Assembly: GCA_016875165.1 (NCBI GenBank)
Contig: VGSF01000004.1
Coordinates: forward strand, 1 to 64,000
DNA from: Deltaproteobacteria bacterium
GTDB lineage: Bacteria; Desulfobacterota; SM23-61
DNA: 64,000 bases
Reading direction: 5' to 3'
Of the stretch, positions 24,698 to 33,914 are shown one piece after another; within the stretch, counting starts at the first letter, position 1, and each line of letters starts with the position of its first letter. The position numbers and the translations under genes were made by a program. The notes under the pieces were generated by a model. That model was not told the origin of the DNA. It saw nothing but the letters and a program-made list of their open reading frames with translations, and did no database searches.

Positions 24698-27454
24698 GTG
24701 ACTGAGAAAGTTCTAGTCATAGGAGTGGGTAACCTCTTACTTAAAGATGAAGGGGTGGGAGTCCACGTAATTAAGGAACTGCAAAAGAGAGAACTTCCTC
24801 CAGGGGTAGAAGTTTTAGACGGCGGAGTTGCCGGTTGGGGACTTCTCGATCTCTTTTCTAAAGCCAGCAAGGTTTTGGTGATTGACGCCGCCGATATGGA
24901 ATTGCCTCCGGGATCGATGGCGCGATTTACGCCGGCAGAGGTTGAGCTGCCCTCAGGAGAGTTGAAGCTTTCGGCCCACGGGGTGGGTCTTCCAGAAGTT
25001 CTGGAATTGGCCAGGGCGTTAGGCCATAATCCTCCCCAAGTAATTATTTTTGGTATTCAGCCCAAAGAAATTTCCTGGGGAATGGATCTAACCCCGGAAG
25101 TTGCGGCCACCGTTCCCAAGGTGATAGCTGCCGTGCTTAAAGAACTTATTTCTTTTGCAGAGAAGAGAGATATCGAAGATTTTGGGTCTCCAATCCGCCG
25201 CCGCTTCTCTTTGAAGGGGGTGGTCCAAGGAGTGGGATTCCGTCCCTTTGTATATGGACTGGCTTTAAAGTATGGTTTGAAAGGATGGGTAAACAATTCT
25301 TCGTCGGGTGTGTCCATTGAAGTAGAAGGAAAATTGGAAGCAATTGCGAATTTAATGGCGGATTTAAAGCAAAAAGCTCCTCCCCGGGCGAAGGTGGAAT
25401 CTTTGGAATTTGAAGACTTTTCTCCATGTGGTTATGATTTTTTTGAAATTCGCGAAAGTTTAGAAGAGGATGGCCAGTACCAGCTAATCTCTCCGGACAT
25501 CGCCACCTGCGCGGCTTGCCGTAAGGAGATTTTTGACCCGCAAGACCGCAGGCGCCGCTATCCTTTTACCAACTGCACCAATTGCGGGCCCCGGTTTACC
25601 ATCATTCAGGACATTCCCTACGATCGGCCTAAAACCACCATGGCCGGGTTCCGCATGTGCCCGCTTTGTCAGGTTGAATACGAAAACCCGGCCAACCGCC
25701 GGTTCCACGCTCAACCGAACGCCTGCCCGCTCTGCGGGCCAAAGATAGCGCTTTGCGGGAAGCAGGGAGAAACCCTGGAGGCAAATGACCCCATCTCTTC
25801 CGCTATTGTTATGCTGCGAGAGGGAAAAATTCTCGCCATTAAAGGATTGGGCGGATTCCTCCTGGCCTGTAATGCTTTGGACTCTTCGGTTGTTGAAAGA
25901 CTTCGCCAGCGGAAACGGAGGCCGGATAAACCATTTGCCGTCATGCTGGCAGATTTGCCGGCGGTGAAAGAGCACTGCTTACTCGAAAGGGAAGAGGAAA
26001 AACTGCTGCTGGCTCCAGAGAGTCCCATTGTTCTTTTGCGATGGAAAGAGGATTCTTCCATCGAAAAAGGGGTAGCCCCGCAGCAGAAATACTTAGGGGT
26101 CATGCTTCCCTACACTCCGCTTCATCACCTTTTGTTTGAGGAATCCCGGATGGCTTTAATCATGACCAGCGGAAACCTGAGCGAGGAGCCCATTGCCAGA
26201 GACAATGAGGAAGCCTTTTCCCGGCTCTGCGGCATTGCCGATGCCTTGCTCATCCATGACCGGGATATCTACGTTCAGTATGACGACAGCGTTGCTGCGG
26301 TCGTCTCCGGAAAACCGGTCATTCTCCGCCGGGCCCGGGGATACGCCCCCTTTCCCATCCGCCTCCCTTTTTCCTTAAAGTCGATCCTGGCCTGCGGGGC
26401 AGAATTGAAAAATACGTTTTGCCTGACCAGGGACCACTATGCCTTCCTCAGCCAGCATATAGGCGACATGGAGAACCTGGAAACCCTGAACCATTTCCAG
26501 CGGACCGTGGAGATTTACCAAAAAATGTTCCGCATCCAGCCGGAGATGATCGCCTATGACCTCCATCCAGAGTATCTTCCCACGAAATATGCCTTTAAGC
26601 TACCCGGTAAAAAAGTCGGGGTGCAACACCATTTTGCCCATCTGGCCAGTTGCCTGGCGGAAAACGGGGCCGAGGGGCCGGTGATCGGGGTGACTTTCGA
26701 CGGGTTAGGATATGGCTCGGACGGGAACCTCTGGGGCGGCGAAATTCTGGTAGGAGATTACCGCTTCTTCGAAAGAAAGGCTCAGTTTGAATATATACCC
26801 ATGCCGGGGGGAACGGCGGCCATCCAGCATCCCTGGAGGATGGCTTTGAGCTATGTTTATTCACTTTTGGGCAAAGAAGAACTGATGAAGCATCAACCCT
26901 TCTTTGCCCTCCACAAGGGCGAGAAGGTCCGGATCATTCTGCAGCAGATTGATAAAAAGATTCATTCTCCCCTGACGTCTTCCTGCGGCCGCCTCTTTGA
27001 CGGCGTATCGGCTCTTCTGGGGCTTTGCCCTTCTGTCTCTTATGAAGGGCAGGCGGCTATGGCGCTGGAAATGATAGCCGACCCGGAAGAAGGAGGAGCC
27101 TACGATTTTTTTACGGAGGAAGAAGGAGGGAAAGAGGTCATCCGCCTTAGGCCAATCATCGCCGGCATTTTGCAGGATATGGAAAAGGGAATCGAACACT
27201 CGGCGATTTCGGGCAAATTTCATAACACCCTGGTAAACGTCGGCGTATCCACCTGCCGGAAGATCGGCGAGCGCGGAGGGCTAAGTAAAGTTGCCTTGAG
27301 CGGAGGGGTCTTCCAGAATCGTCTTCTTTTGGAGCGGATGAAGGCGGCCCTGGAGAAGGCGGGATTCGAGGTTCTAATCCATCGCCTGGTGCCGTGCAAT
27401 GACGGCGGCCTTTCCTTAGGCCAGGCGGTCATCGCCAATTTCGTTTCTTTCTAA
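24698..27454 (+). CDS. hypF: Fused hydrogenase maturation protease - HypF carbamoyltransferase
   Basis: A 918-residue single chain with two maturation activities. Residues about 1-155 are a HyaD/HycI-type endopeptidase (IGVGNLLLKDEGVGVHV, VLVIDAADM, SAHGVGLPE, giving the Asp/Asp/His nickel-sensing ligands). Residues about 168-918 are complete HypF: acylphosphatase domain (KGVVQGVGFRPFVYG), two zinc fingers (CAACRKEI...CTNCG, CPLCQVEY...CPLCG), a YrdC-like domain and a Kae1-like domain (HHFAHLASC, GVTFDGLGYGSDG). HypF transfers the carbamoyl of carbamoyl phosphate to HypE for CN ligand synthesis; the protease trims the large subunit. GTG start. The first 800 bp look more A/T-rich than the rest. 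Confidence 0.93.
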   Translation: MTEKVLVIGVGNLLLKDEGVGVHVIKELQKRELPPGVEVLDGGVAGWGLLDLFSKASKVLVIDAADMELPPGSMARFTPAEVELPSGELKLSAHGVGLPEVLELARALGHNPPQVIIFGIQPKEISWGMDLTPEVAATVPKVIAAVLKELISFAEKRDIEDFGSPIRRRFSLKGVVQGVGFRPFVYGLALKYGLKGWVNNSSSGVSIEVEGKLEAIANLMADLKQKAPPRAKVESLEFEDFSPCGYDFFEIRESLEEDGQYQLISPDIATCAACRKEIFDPQDRRRRYPFTNCTNCGPRFTIIQDIPYDRPKTTMAGFRMCPLCQVEYENPANRRFHAQPNACPLCGPKIALCGKQGETLEANDPISSAIVMLREGKILAIKGLGGFLLACNALDSSVVERLRQRKRRPDKPFAVMLADLPAVKEHCLLEREEEKLLLAPESPIVLLRWKEDSSIEKGVAPQQKYLGVMLPYTPLHHLLFEESRMALIMTSGNLSEEPIARDNEEAFSRLCGIADALLIHDRDIYVQYDDSVAAVVSGKPVILRRARGYAPFPIRLPFSLKSILACGAELKNTFCLTRDHYAFLSQHIGDMENLETLNHFQRTVEIYQKMFRIQPEMIAYDLHPEYLPTKYAFKLPGKKVGVQHHFAHLASCLAENGAEGPVIGVTFDGLGYGSDGNLWGGEILVGDYRFFERKAQFEYIPMPGGTAAIQHPWRMALSYVYSLLGKEELMKHQPFFALHKGEKVRIILQQIDKKIHSPLTSSCGRLFDGVSALLGLCPSVSYEGQAAMALEMIADPEEGGAYDFFTEEEGGKEVIRLRPIIAGILQDMEKGIEHSAISGKFHNTLVNVGVSTCRKIGERGGLSKVALSGGVFQNRLLLERMKAALEKAGFEVLIHRLVPCNDGGLSLGQAVIANFVSF

Positions 27455-27462
27455 TTCTTGGA

Positions 27463-27640
27463 TGCACCGCAGAGAGCGCTGAGAACGCAGAGATATAAAG
27501 AAAGATTTTAAAAAATAAAATTTAGAAAACAGATAACCACTGATAAGCACAAATAATATTAAAATATGCTTAATAAAATTTTCAGAAATTGAACGTTAGT
27601 AGTACAGAGTACACAGAGAAAGACTTAAAATAATATAGGC
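27463..27640. repeat. CACCGCAGAGAGCGC-type repeat fragment and A/T-rich spacer
   Basis: Directly after hypF, GCACCGCAGAGAGCGCTGAGAACGCAGAG resembles the ends of the elements at 7875-8008 and 31699-31771. The rest, to about 27640, is A/T-rich with no gene. Confidence 0.45.
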
Positions 27641-27651
27641 AGTTTAAGAGT

Positions 27652-27847
27652 GATGAACTCGTAAAAAGTCGGAAAATGCCCTTTTCCGTCATTCCGGCCC
27701 CGATTTTCATCGGGATAAACTCCAGCCGGAATCCAGTCCCGCTCAGAGCGGGATTCAAATGCTTATAAATACCCTGGACTCCGGTTTTCACCCCCGGATT
27801 AAGACATGCCGGGGCAGGCTTAGTGGACACTTTTTACGAGATCATCA
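27652..27847. repeat. TIR1 element (CTCGTAAAAAGTC ends), CATTCCGG core
   Basis: GATGAACTCGTAAAAAGTC at the left faces CACTTTTTACGAGATCATC at the right. The core is closely related to that at 20548-20729 (GTCATTCCGGCCCCGATTTTC and CTGGACTCCGGTTTTCACC). Confidence 0.85.
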
Positions 27848-27905
27848 AGAGTAAATTAAAAACAAGGGTTTTAGGAACGGAAGAGAAACTTTTAATTGAA
27901 GTCTA

Positions 27906-28076
27906 ACGTGAATAAGCATTTAGGGGAGCCTCTTGCAAAAGTATTTTTTTGTGGTTCGACAAGCTCACCACGAACGGAAAAACTAAATAATTTCAACCTA
28001 AGCCCGTTCACCCTGAGCCTGTCGAAGGGTAAATTACGGACTTTTGCAAGAAGCTCACGTGAATAAGCATTTAGGG
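27906..28076. mobile_element. 131-bp MITE-like element with 20-bp flanking direct repeat
   Basis: The element at 27926-28056 has GAGCCTCTTGCAAAAGT at one end and ACTTTTGCAAGAAGCTC at the other. Its core is TGGTTCGACAAGCTCACCA ... TGAGCCTGTCGAAGGG. It is flanked by a perfect 20-bp direct repeat, ACGTGAATAAGCATTTAGGG, at 27906-27925 and 28057-28076. A copy that appears identical over 131 bp lies at 59541-59671. Confidence 0.85.
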
Positions 28077-28126
28077 TTGTGGATTATTTTTCGTTTTCGG
28101 CGATCTCTGCGGTAAAAGGGAATTTT

Positions 28127-28351
28127 ATGTGCTTGGCTATCCCGGCAAGGGTCAAATCGATTGAAGGAATCATGGCCGAGGTTGAAGTGGGCGGGGTCTT
28201 CCGAAAAGTGAGCCTGCAATTAACCCCCGAAGTCAAAAAAGACGATTATGTCCTGGTGCATGCCGGCTTCGCCATCCATGTCATCGACGAGCAAGAGGCA
28301 AAGGAGACTCTGAAACTTTTCCAGGAGCTGGACGGCTTGGAACCTAAGTAA
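28127..28351 (+). CDS. hypC: Hydrogenase maturation chaperone HypC
   Basis: A 74-residue HypC/HupF family protein. The N-terminal MCLAIP carries the essential Cys2 that binds the Fe(CN)2CO unit together with HypD; VEVGGVFRKVSLQLTPEVKKDDYVLVHAGFAIHVID follows the family pattern. The frame is open upstream, but MCLAIP must be the N-terminus since Cys2 is functional. hypD follows after a repeat-filled gap of about 300 bp. Confidence 0.95.
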   Translation: MCLAIPARVKSIEGIMAEVEVGGVFRKVSLQLTPEVKKDDYVLVHAGFAIHVIDEQEAKETLKLFQELDGLEPK

Positions 28352-28451
28352 AATAGGGTTCAAGGGGTCCAGTGAACAATAAAAAATCATTGCAAAATGT
28401 TCAATTAGCAATAAACAATTCCCATAACAAAGACATTTTTCATTGATCATT

Positions 28452-28605
28452 GATGGTTTCGTAAAAAGTCAGCAGAAGAGTCATTGCGAGCGAAAGCGAA
28501 GCAATCTCGTTTTTATAAGTCCTTGAAAATACGGGATTGCTTCGTCGTCCCGCATTGGCGGAACTCCTCGCAATGACGAAAACGGGACTTTTTACGATAT
28601 CATCA
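28452..28605. repeat. TIR1 element, CATTGCGAG core
   Basis: GATGGTTTCGTAAAAAGTC at the left faces GACTTTTTACGATATCATC at the right (28586-28605). The core is the widespread TCATTGCGAGCGAAAGCGAAG ... CCTCGCAATGACG palindrome, different from the CATTCCGG core. The surrounding hypC-hypD gap also has TCATTGATCATTGATGG/CATTGACCATTGGTAA strings. Confidence 0.85.
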
Positions 28606-28654
28606 TCATTGACCATTGGTAATTTGGCAATGAACCCTGAATTTTGGAGCACGA

Positions 28655-29737
28655 TTGAAGTTTATCGATGAATACCGGGATGGAGAAAAGGCCCGGCAAG
28701 TGATCGAAGAGATCCATCGTCAGGCTGTCGCACCCATGAGGTTAATGGAGGTCTGTGGAACCCACACTGTCTCCATCGCCCGCTGCGGCCTGCGCAAAGT
28801 TCTCCCGGAAACCGTCGAGCTCATCTCCGGCCCCGGCTGTCCCGTATGCGTAACCGGGAACAGGGACCTGGACAGGGCCATTGCCCTAACTGGTATCCCG
28901 GATGCGCTCGTGGCCACTTTTGGGGATATGATGCGCGTCCCCGGCTCCGCTTCCACCCTGGCCATGGAAAAAGCCTCCGGGCGGGATGTACGGGTGGTCT
29001 ATTCTCCGCTGGATGGCCTGAAGATGGCCGAAGAAAAACCGAAGCGGAAAATTATTTTTCTGGGCGTAGGGTTTGAAACCACGGCGCCAACTGTGGCGGC
29101 AACAGTCCTGGAAGCCAGGAAAGGCGGGGTGAAGAATTTTTGGGTCTTTTCCATGCATAAAACCGTGCCGCTCGCTTTAAAAACCTTGCTTGACCTGGGG
29201 GAAATAAAACTGGATGGGTTCTTGCTGCCTGGGCATGTAAGCGCCATCATCGGCAGCCATCCTTACGAATTTCTGGCCAAAGAATACGGCCTGGCCTGCG
29301 TGATTTCCGGGTTTGAGCCCCTGGATATTCTTCAGTCTATCCTGATGCTGGTCCGGCAGGGAAGGAGCCGGAGCCCGCGCGTGGAAATTCAGTACAGGCG
29401 GGGAGTAAACCCGGAGGGAAACCTAAGGGCCCTTCAGGTCATGCGCCAGGTTTTTGAGCCAAGCGACGCGGAATGGCGCGGGTTGGGAATTATTCCCGGA
29501 ACCGGCCTTACTTTTCGCCGGGATCTGGCAGAGTTTGATGCCTGCGGAAACTTCGAGCTTACTGTTCCCCCGGCCCAGGAAAACCGGGCATGTCGTTGCG
29601 GCGATGTCCTTCGCGGCCTGATCCGTCCGCAGGAATGCCCTCTCTATGCCGGGGCTTGTGCGCCTAAGAATCCGGTGGGTCCATGCATGGTATCTTCCGA
29701 AGGTTCCTGCGCAGCAGCTTACAAATATGATTCATGA
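28655..29737 (+). CDS. hypD: Hydrogenase maturation factor HypD
   Basis: An iron-sulfur scaffold protein of 360 residues that, with HypC, holds the iron while CN and CO ligands are attached. The motifs visible are MEVCGTHTVSIARCG near 30-44, SGPGCPVCVT near 61-70, GVGFETTAPT near 133, and the C-terminal [4Fe-4S] cysteine set around ACRCGDVLRG...CPLYAGAC. TTG 28655 is used as start, five bases after GGAG. It overlaps hypE by 11 bp. Confidence 0.94.
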   Translation: MKFIDEYRDGEKARQVIEEIHRQAVAPMRLMEVCGTHTVSIARCGLRKVLPETVELISGPGCPVCVTGNRDLDRAIALTGIPDALVATFGDMMRVPGSASTLAMEKASGRDVRVVYSPLDGLKMAEEKPKRKIIFLGVGFETTAPTVAATVLEARKGGVKNFWVFSMHKTVPLALKTLLDLGEIKLDGFLLPGHVSAIIGSHPYEFLAKEYGLACVISGFEPLDILQSILMLVRQGRSRSPRVEIQYRRGVNPEGNLRALQVMRQVFEPSDAEWRGLGIIPGTGLTFRRDLAEFDACGNFELTVPPAQENRACRCGDVLRGLIRPQECPLYAGACAPKNPVGPCMVSSEGSCAAAYKYDS

Positions 29738-30767
29738 AGCCGGATCGACAGTTTATTCCGAGAAGGACAAAATCCTACTGGCTCACGGCAGCGGCGGTGA
29801 GCTCAGCCATGAGCTGGTCGCCTCGCTCTTTGTAAAAGCATTTGCCAACCCCATCCTCGACCCCTTAAACGACATGGCCGTCCTTAGGGTTGGAGAAAAC
29901 AGATTGGCCTTTACCACGGACTGCTACGTAGTAACCCCAGTTTTTTTCCCGGGCGGTGATATAGGCAAACTGGCGGTTTGCGGAACGGTGAATGACCTGG
30001 CTATGGGCGGGGCCACGCCGCTTTTCCTTAGCGCGGGGTTCATCATCGAGGAAGGCTTTCCCCTGTCATCCCTGGAGAAGATCGTATTCGCCATGCAAAA
30101 GACCGCTGCCGAAGCCGGCGTAAAAATCGTTACCGGAGACACGAAGGTGGTCAACCGCGGCGCAGCCGATCAGATATTCATCAATACTGCCGGGATTGGC
30201 ATCATCCCTCCGGGCGTGGAAATCTTGGGCAGGAATGCTAAGGCAGGGGACCTGGTTCTTTTAAGCGGCAGCATCGGAGACCACGGCGTGGCCATTCTTA
30301 GTTCGCGAGAAGGCCTGGAATTTTCCACTACGCTTATGAGCGATTGCGCCCCCTTAAACGAGCTGGTGGCCGTTATGCTAAGAGCATCGCCCAGGATTCA
30401 TTGCCTAAGGGACCCGACCCGGGGTGGACTTTCCAGCGCGCTTAATGAACTGGCCCGGCAGTCGGGGGTGGGCGTCTGGGTGGAAGAAGACCGGATTCCC
30501 ATCAAGGAAGAAGTGCGCGGAGCATGTGAACTCCTGGGCATCGACCCTTTGATCCTGGCCAACGAAGGCAAGCTCGTAGCCATTGCCGCCGAGGATGCCG
30601 CAGAAAAAATTCTAAAGAGAATGCAAGCCCACCCTCTGGGAAAAGATGCGGCCATTATCGGGGAGGTGCGCGAGGAACCGAAGGCCAAAGTTGTCCTGCG
30701 CACGCAGATTGGATCCACCCGCATTATGGACATGATGGTCGGGGAACAACTCCCCCGAATATGTTAA
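29727..30767 (+). CDS. hypE: Hydrogenase maturation protein HypE
   Basis: A 346-residue PurM-like ATPase that dehydrates its own C-terminal thiocarbamate to thiocyanate, the CN donor. It shows LLAHGSGGELSHEL near 17-30, MGGATPLFLSAGFIIEEGFP near 93, RDPTRGGLSSALNELA near 230, and the essential C-terminal PRIC ending in the acceptor Cys. ATG 29727 lies inside the end of hypD; the longer open frame upstream is just hypD in another frame. No hypA or hypB is in the window. Confidence 0.95.
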   Translation: MIHEAGSTVYSEKDKILLAHGSGGELSHELVASLFVKAFANPILDPLNDMAVLRVGENRLAFTTDCYVVTPVFFPGGDIGKLAVCGTVNDLAMGGATPLFLSAGFIIEEGFPLSSLEKIVFAMQKTAAEAGVKIVTGDTKVVNRGAADQIFINTAGIGIIPPGVEILGRNAKAGDLVLLSGSIGDHGVAILSSREGLEFSTTLMSDCAPLNELVAVMLRASPRIHCLRDPTRGGLSSALNELARQSGVGVWVEEDRIPIKEEVRGACELLGIDPLILANEGKLVAIAAEDAAEKILKRMQAHPLGKDAAIIGEVREEPKAKVVLRTQIGSTRIMDMMVGEQLPRIC

Positions 30768-30814
30768 TCTGCTTTTTCATCTGACTCATGTTGTTGTTAA
30801 ACACAGCTTATATC

Positions 30815-31005
30815 GTGGCTCGGGGGCCAGGGGGCTGAGTCCGCCTTAGGCGGAGCAGCATCGGTTGGGAGAAAACCTTGAAGGAAGGGATTGGCTAAGT
30901 TTCCGCAAATTGAGGCGGGGGTTCTTTCCCGCCTGATCCATGGAAAGCCGAGCGCCTCATGATGCCAAGCGAAGCGCCCTGGCCCCCGAGCCTGAGAAAG
31001 CCACC
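30815..31005. repeat. Long imperfect palindrome with CTCGGGGGCCAGGG ends
   Basis: GGCTCGGGGGCCAGGG at the left faces CCCTGGCCCCCGAGCC at the right. Inside are GCATCGGTTGGG, GGCGGGGGTTCTTTCCCGCC and CTCATGATGCCAAGCG, the same building blocks as the elements at 33526, 46215 and 53916. It lacks the GTAACANTTTAGC outer ends of that family. No gene is seen. Confidence 0.65.
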
Positions 31006-31063
31006 GGTAACGGTAACTTTCAAACAAACTGATTCCTAAAATACAGGTTAACGTGAGTCAAAT

Positions 31064-31197
31064 GATGGTCTCGTAAAAAGTCGTAATTTGTGCTCTTTCG
31101 TCATTCCGGCGAAAGCCGGAATCCAGTCTTTTCAATATGTTCCGACATCTCTGGACACCGGTTTTCACCGGTGTGACGACTTTTTACGAAACCATCA
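31064..31197. repeat. TIR1 element, short CATTCCGG core
   Basis: GATGGTCTCGTAAAAAGTC at the left faces GACTTTTTACGAAACCATC at the right. The core is GTCATTCCGGCGAAAGCCGG ... CACCGGTTTTCACCGGTGTG, two compact hairpins. The element is 134 bp. Confidence 0.85.
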
Positions 31198-31285
31198 AAG
31201 GGAAAAGCCCATATGTTAATTTACCCCATTTGATTTATTTTTTTGAGTATGCTATCAAAAAGCAATTCTCCGAGGAGGAAAATCT

Positions 31286-31693
31286 ATGGAAGAAGTCAAG
31301 ATCTTGATCGTTGACGATGATCCGGACATCGTAGAAGCCCTGAAGATGACCCTGGAGGCCAACCATTATAAAGTGCACACGGCGGCCAATGGCACAGAGG
31401 GACTGAAACAGGTGAAAGCGGTAAACCCGGACCTGATCATTCTGGACGTGATGATGGACACCATCACCGAAGGATTCCAGGTGTCCTACCAGCTCCGCAA
31501 CCCGGACCCCAATTCCGAGTATGCCAAATATTCCAAGATTCCCATCCTGATGCTCACGGCCATCGTGGAAAAGAAGCGGATGAAGTTTTCCACTAAGGCC
31601 GATGGCGACTTTTTGCCGGTGGATGACTTCGTGGAAAAGCCCATTCGTCCCCAGGTGCTTCTGGAAAAAGTGAAGAAGTTGCTGAACAAATGA
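31286..31693 (+). CDS. Single-domain CheY-like response regulator
   Basis: A 135-residue receiver domain with no output domain. The acidic pocket is VDDDPD (about 9-14), the phosphoacceptor Asp is in LIILDVMMD (about 53), and the conserved Thr/Lys are in LMLTAIVEKK and FVEKPIRP. An insert between beta3 and beta4 (NPDPNSEYAKYSKI) and a hydrophilic loop (STKADGDFLPVDD) are typical of a deltaproteobacterial subgroup. No sensor kinase is adjacent. RBS GAGGAGG precedes the ATG. Confidence 0.88.
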   Translation: MEEVKILIVDDDPDIVEALKMTLEANHYKVHTAANGTEGLKQVKAVNPDLIILDVMMDTITEGFQVSYQLRNPDPNSEYAKYSKIPILMLTAIVEKKRMKFSTKADGDFLPVDDFVEKPIRPQVLLEKVKKLLNK

Positions 31694-31698
31694 CGGCT

Positions 31699-31771
31699 TT
31701 TCACCGCAGAGAAATTGAAGAACCGCTTAGCGCTATGCGCATAGCGTTTTCTTTTTTAGCTCTGCGGTGAA
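31699..31771 (+). terminator. CACCGCAGAG inverted repeat, possible terminator
   Basis: TTTTCACCGCAGAG faces CTCTGCGGTGAA, with an inner GCGCTATGCGCATAGCG hairpin, immediately after the response regulator stop. A TTTTCTTTTTT tract lies inside. It may terminate transcription, or be a short relative of the element at 7875. Confidence 0.45.
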
Positions 31772-31797
31772 GGGCCCCTTTTTAAAAGGAGGGAAAA

Positions 31798-33462
31798 ATG
31801 GACTCCAATTTGCGAAGTAAAGGTTTGAGCCCAGATGTGCCTCAGTATTATATTCGCAGGGCCCTGTTCAAATCCATGGGCTACACGGACCGGGATCTGG
31901 AAAAACCGCTGGTGGCCATTGCCAACACCTGGAACGAAATCCTTCCCGGGTCTTATCATCTGGATCGGATTGCCCAGGCAGTCAAACGCGGGATCCAGGA
32001 AGCAGGCGGCCTGGCCACGATTTTCAACGTCATGGCTCCCTGCGATGGACAGGGGGCCGGGAACGTGGGATTTAAGTATCTCCTGCCCAGCCGGGAGCTG
32101 GTAGCCTCTTCTGTGGAAATGATGATCGAACACGCCAGTTACGACGCAGCGGTGATGATTGGAACCTGTGACAAGATCATTCCTGGCCTGATCATTGCCG
32201 CTGCCCGCTGTAACCTCCCCACTGTGCTGGTCACCGGCGGGTGGATGCCGGTGGGCCATTATAAGGGAGACCGCCTGGACATCTCCTCGATGGGTAAATA
32301 TTTTGTCATGCACAAACAGGGGAAGATTACCAGGGAAGAATTAAACGTGGTGGAAAGCTTAGCCTGTCCTGGCCCAGGAGCCTGCTGCGTCATGGGAACG
32401 GCCAATAGTATGGGCATCGCCGCCGAGGCCTTCGGGCTGTCTCTGCCCGGAAACTCCGGGCTCTGTGCTACGGATGCAGCCCTGGAGAGACTGGCTGAAG
32501 AGGCCGGGCGAAAGGTCCTGGAGCACTTGCAGAACAACCTCCGCGTCAGAGACATAATGAACCAGGCGGCTTTCCATAATGGAGTCAAAGTCGCCTGCGC
32601 CACCAGCGGCTCCACCAACCTGGCCATCCACTTCCCGGCCATCGCTCACGAGCTGGGGTATCCTTTTACCCTGGACGACTTCGAACGCATCAGCCGCCAG
32701 ACCCCCTCGATCATGGAGATCAAACCTTCGGATCCAGCTTACCTGATGGATGACTTCGGGCGGGCCGGAGGACTCCAGGCGGTCATGAAATCGATGGAAA
32801 GCCTTCTGGATACCAGCGTCATGACCGCCAGCGGCCAAACCCTAAGGGAAAATCTAAAGCAAGCGGAAATCAGGGACACGCAAGTCATCCGTCCGCTTCA
32901 CAATCCCCGGAACAAGGAAGGGGGTTTTGCCATATTGAAGGGTAACCTGGGCATTTCCGTGGTCAAACAGACTGCGGTCCGGCCGGAGATGCACAACCAC
33001 CGCGGGCCGGCCCGTGTTTTTGAGCAGGAAGAAGATTGTATTGAGGCCTTGTTAACAGGCAAGGTGAAACCAGGGGAGATATTAGTCATTCGCTATGAAG
33101 GCCCCAGAGGGGGACCGGGGATGCGGGAGATGGTTATGGCCACCTACCTCATCGTCGAGATGGAATTGGACCGATCCGTGGCTCTGGTAACGGACGGAAG
33201 GTTTTCGGGAACATCCGGAGGCCCGTGTATCGGACATCTTGCTCCGGAAGCCATGGTCGGGGGGCCGATCGCCATACTCCGTGACGGGGACGTCATCGAC
33301 ATCGACATCCCGGGCCGCCGCTTAAACGTGGAATTGAGCGCTGAGGAGATCAACCGCAGAACAGCAACCTGGAAGCCTCCCCAGCCCAAAGTTACCCACG
33401 GCTGGTTAGCTCATTTCGCCAATCATGCCACCAGTGCGGATAAAGGCGCTTATCTGGAATAA
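31798..33462 (+). CDS. ilvD: Dihydroxy-acid dehydratase
   Basis: A 554-residue IlvD/Edd family enzyme that dehydrates 2,3-dihydroxy-isovalerate or -methylvalerate in valine/isoleucine synthesis, using an Fe-S cluster. Cluster cysteines are seen in APCDGQG near 79, GTCDKIIPG near 121 and GPGACCVMGTANSMG near 192. C-terminal GRFSGTSGGPCIGHLAPEA is the family signature. The length is typical of IlvD rather than Edd. RBS AAAAGGAGG. It is probably a single-gene unit. Confidence 0.95.
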   Translation: MDSNLRSKGLSPDVPQYYIRRALFKSMGYTDRDLEKPLVAIANTWNEILPGSYHLDRIAQAVKRGIQEAGGLATIFNVMAPCDGQGAGNVGFKYLLPSRELVASSVEMMIEHASYDAAVMIGTCDKIIPGLIIAAARCNLPTVLVTGGWMPVGHYKGDRLDISSMGKYFVMHKQGKITREELNVVESLACPGPGACCVMGTANSMGIAAEAFGLSLPGNSGLCATDAALERLAEEAGRKVLEHLQNNLRVRDIMNQAAFHNGVKVACATSGSTNLAIHFPAIAHELGYPFTLDDFERISRQTPSIMEIKPSDPAYLMDDFGRAGGLQAVMKSMESLLDTSVMTASGQTLRENLKQAEIRDTQVIRPLHNPRNKEGGFAILKGNLGISVVKQTAVRPEMHNHRGPARVFEQEEDCIEALLTGKVKPGEILVIRYEGPRGGPGMREMVMATYLIVEMELDRSVALVTDGRFSGTSGGPCIGHLAPEAMVGGPIAILRDGDVIDIDIPGRRLNVELSAEEINRRTATWKPPQPKVTHGWLAHFANHATSADKGAYLE

Positions 33463-33500
33463 AAGTGCGGGAGAAAATTTCTTGCACCCCTTTTAAGTTC

Positions 33501-33785
33501 ATTGTATAGGAATTTCTTTTTTTTCGTAACAGGTTAGCGATTTTTAAAAATGGTATTAAAGCCTTTGTTGAGGGCCGGGGGTTAGAGCGGAACGCGCCGG
33601 AAGCATCGGTTGGGTTTCCGCTTGGCCACGAAGGCAGAAGATCTTTTCCTCCGGAGGAGGCGGGGGTTCTTGCCCGCCCCATATGCGGAGATATAAGCGC
33701 CTTATGATTCCAAGCGTTCCGCTCTGGCCCCCGGCCCCTGGAATCCCTTGGCCTTTACAACACACCTTTTTTTAACTTTAGTGTA
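33501..33785. repeat. TIR2 element (GTAACA-TTAGC ends), GGCCGGGGG core, inverted copy
   Basis: The outer end GTAACAGGTTAGCGATTTTT starts at 33526, and the other end (CCTTTTTTTAACTTTAGTGTA) closes near 33785 with a deletion. The core GGGCCGGGGGTTAGAGCGGA ... TCCGCTCTGGCCCCCGGCCC matches 53916-54181 in opposite orientation. Just before it (33501-33515) is ATTGTATAGGAATTT, the end of a different element seen at 43535 and 53762, suggesting a junction of two repeats. It occupies the ilvD-rubrerythrin gap. Confidence 0.75.
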
Positions 33786-33914
33786 GTCTGCATCTGGATC
33801 ACTTTAGACGTTTGACATATTCTTTACTTTTTCTTAATCATGGTTTTAAGGCTCTGTGATCTCTGTGCCCTCTGTGGCTAAATTTAATTTAATCTTACGA
33901 AAGGAGATACTGAA

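Noticed and set aside
31064-31197. Small regulatory RNA gene
   Set aside because: The hairpins match the dispersed TIR1 element family, with no separate promoter seen.
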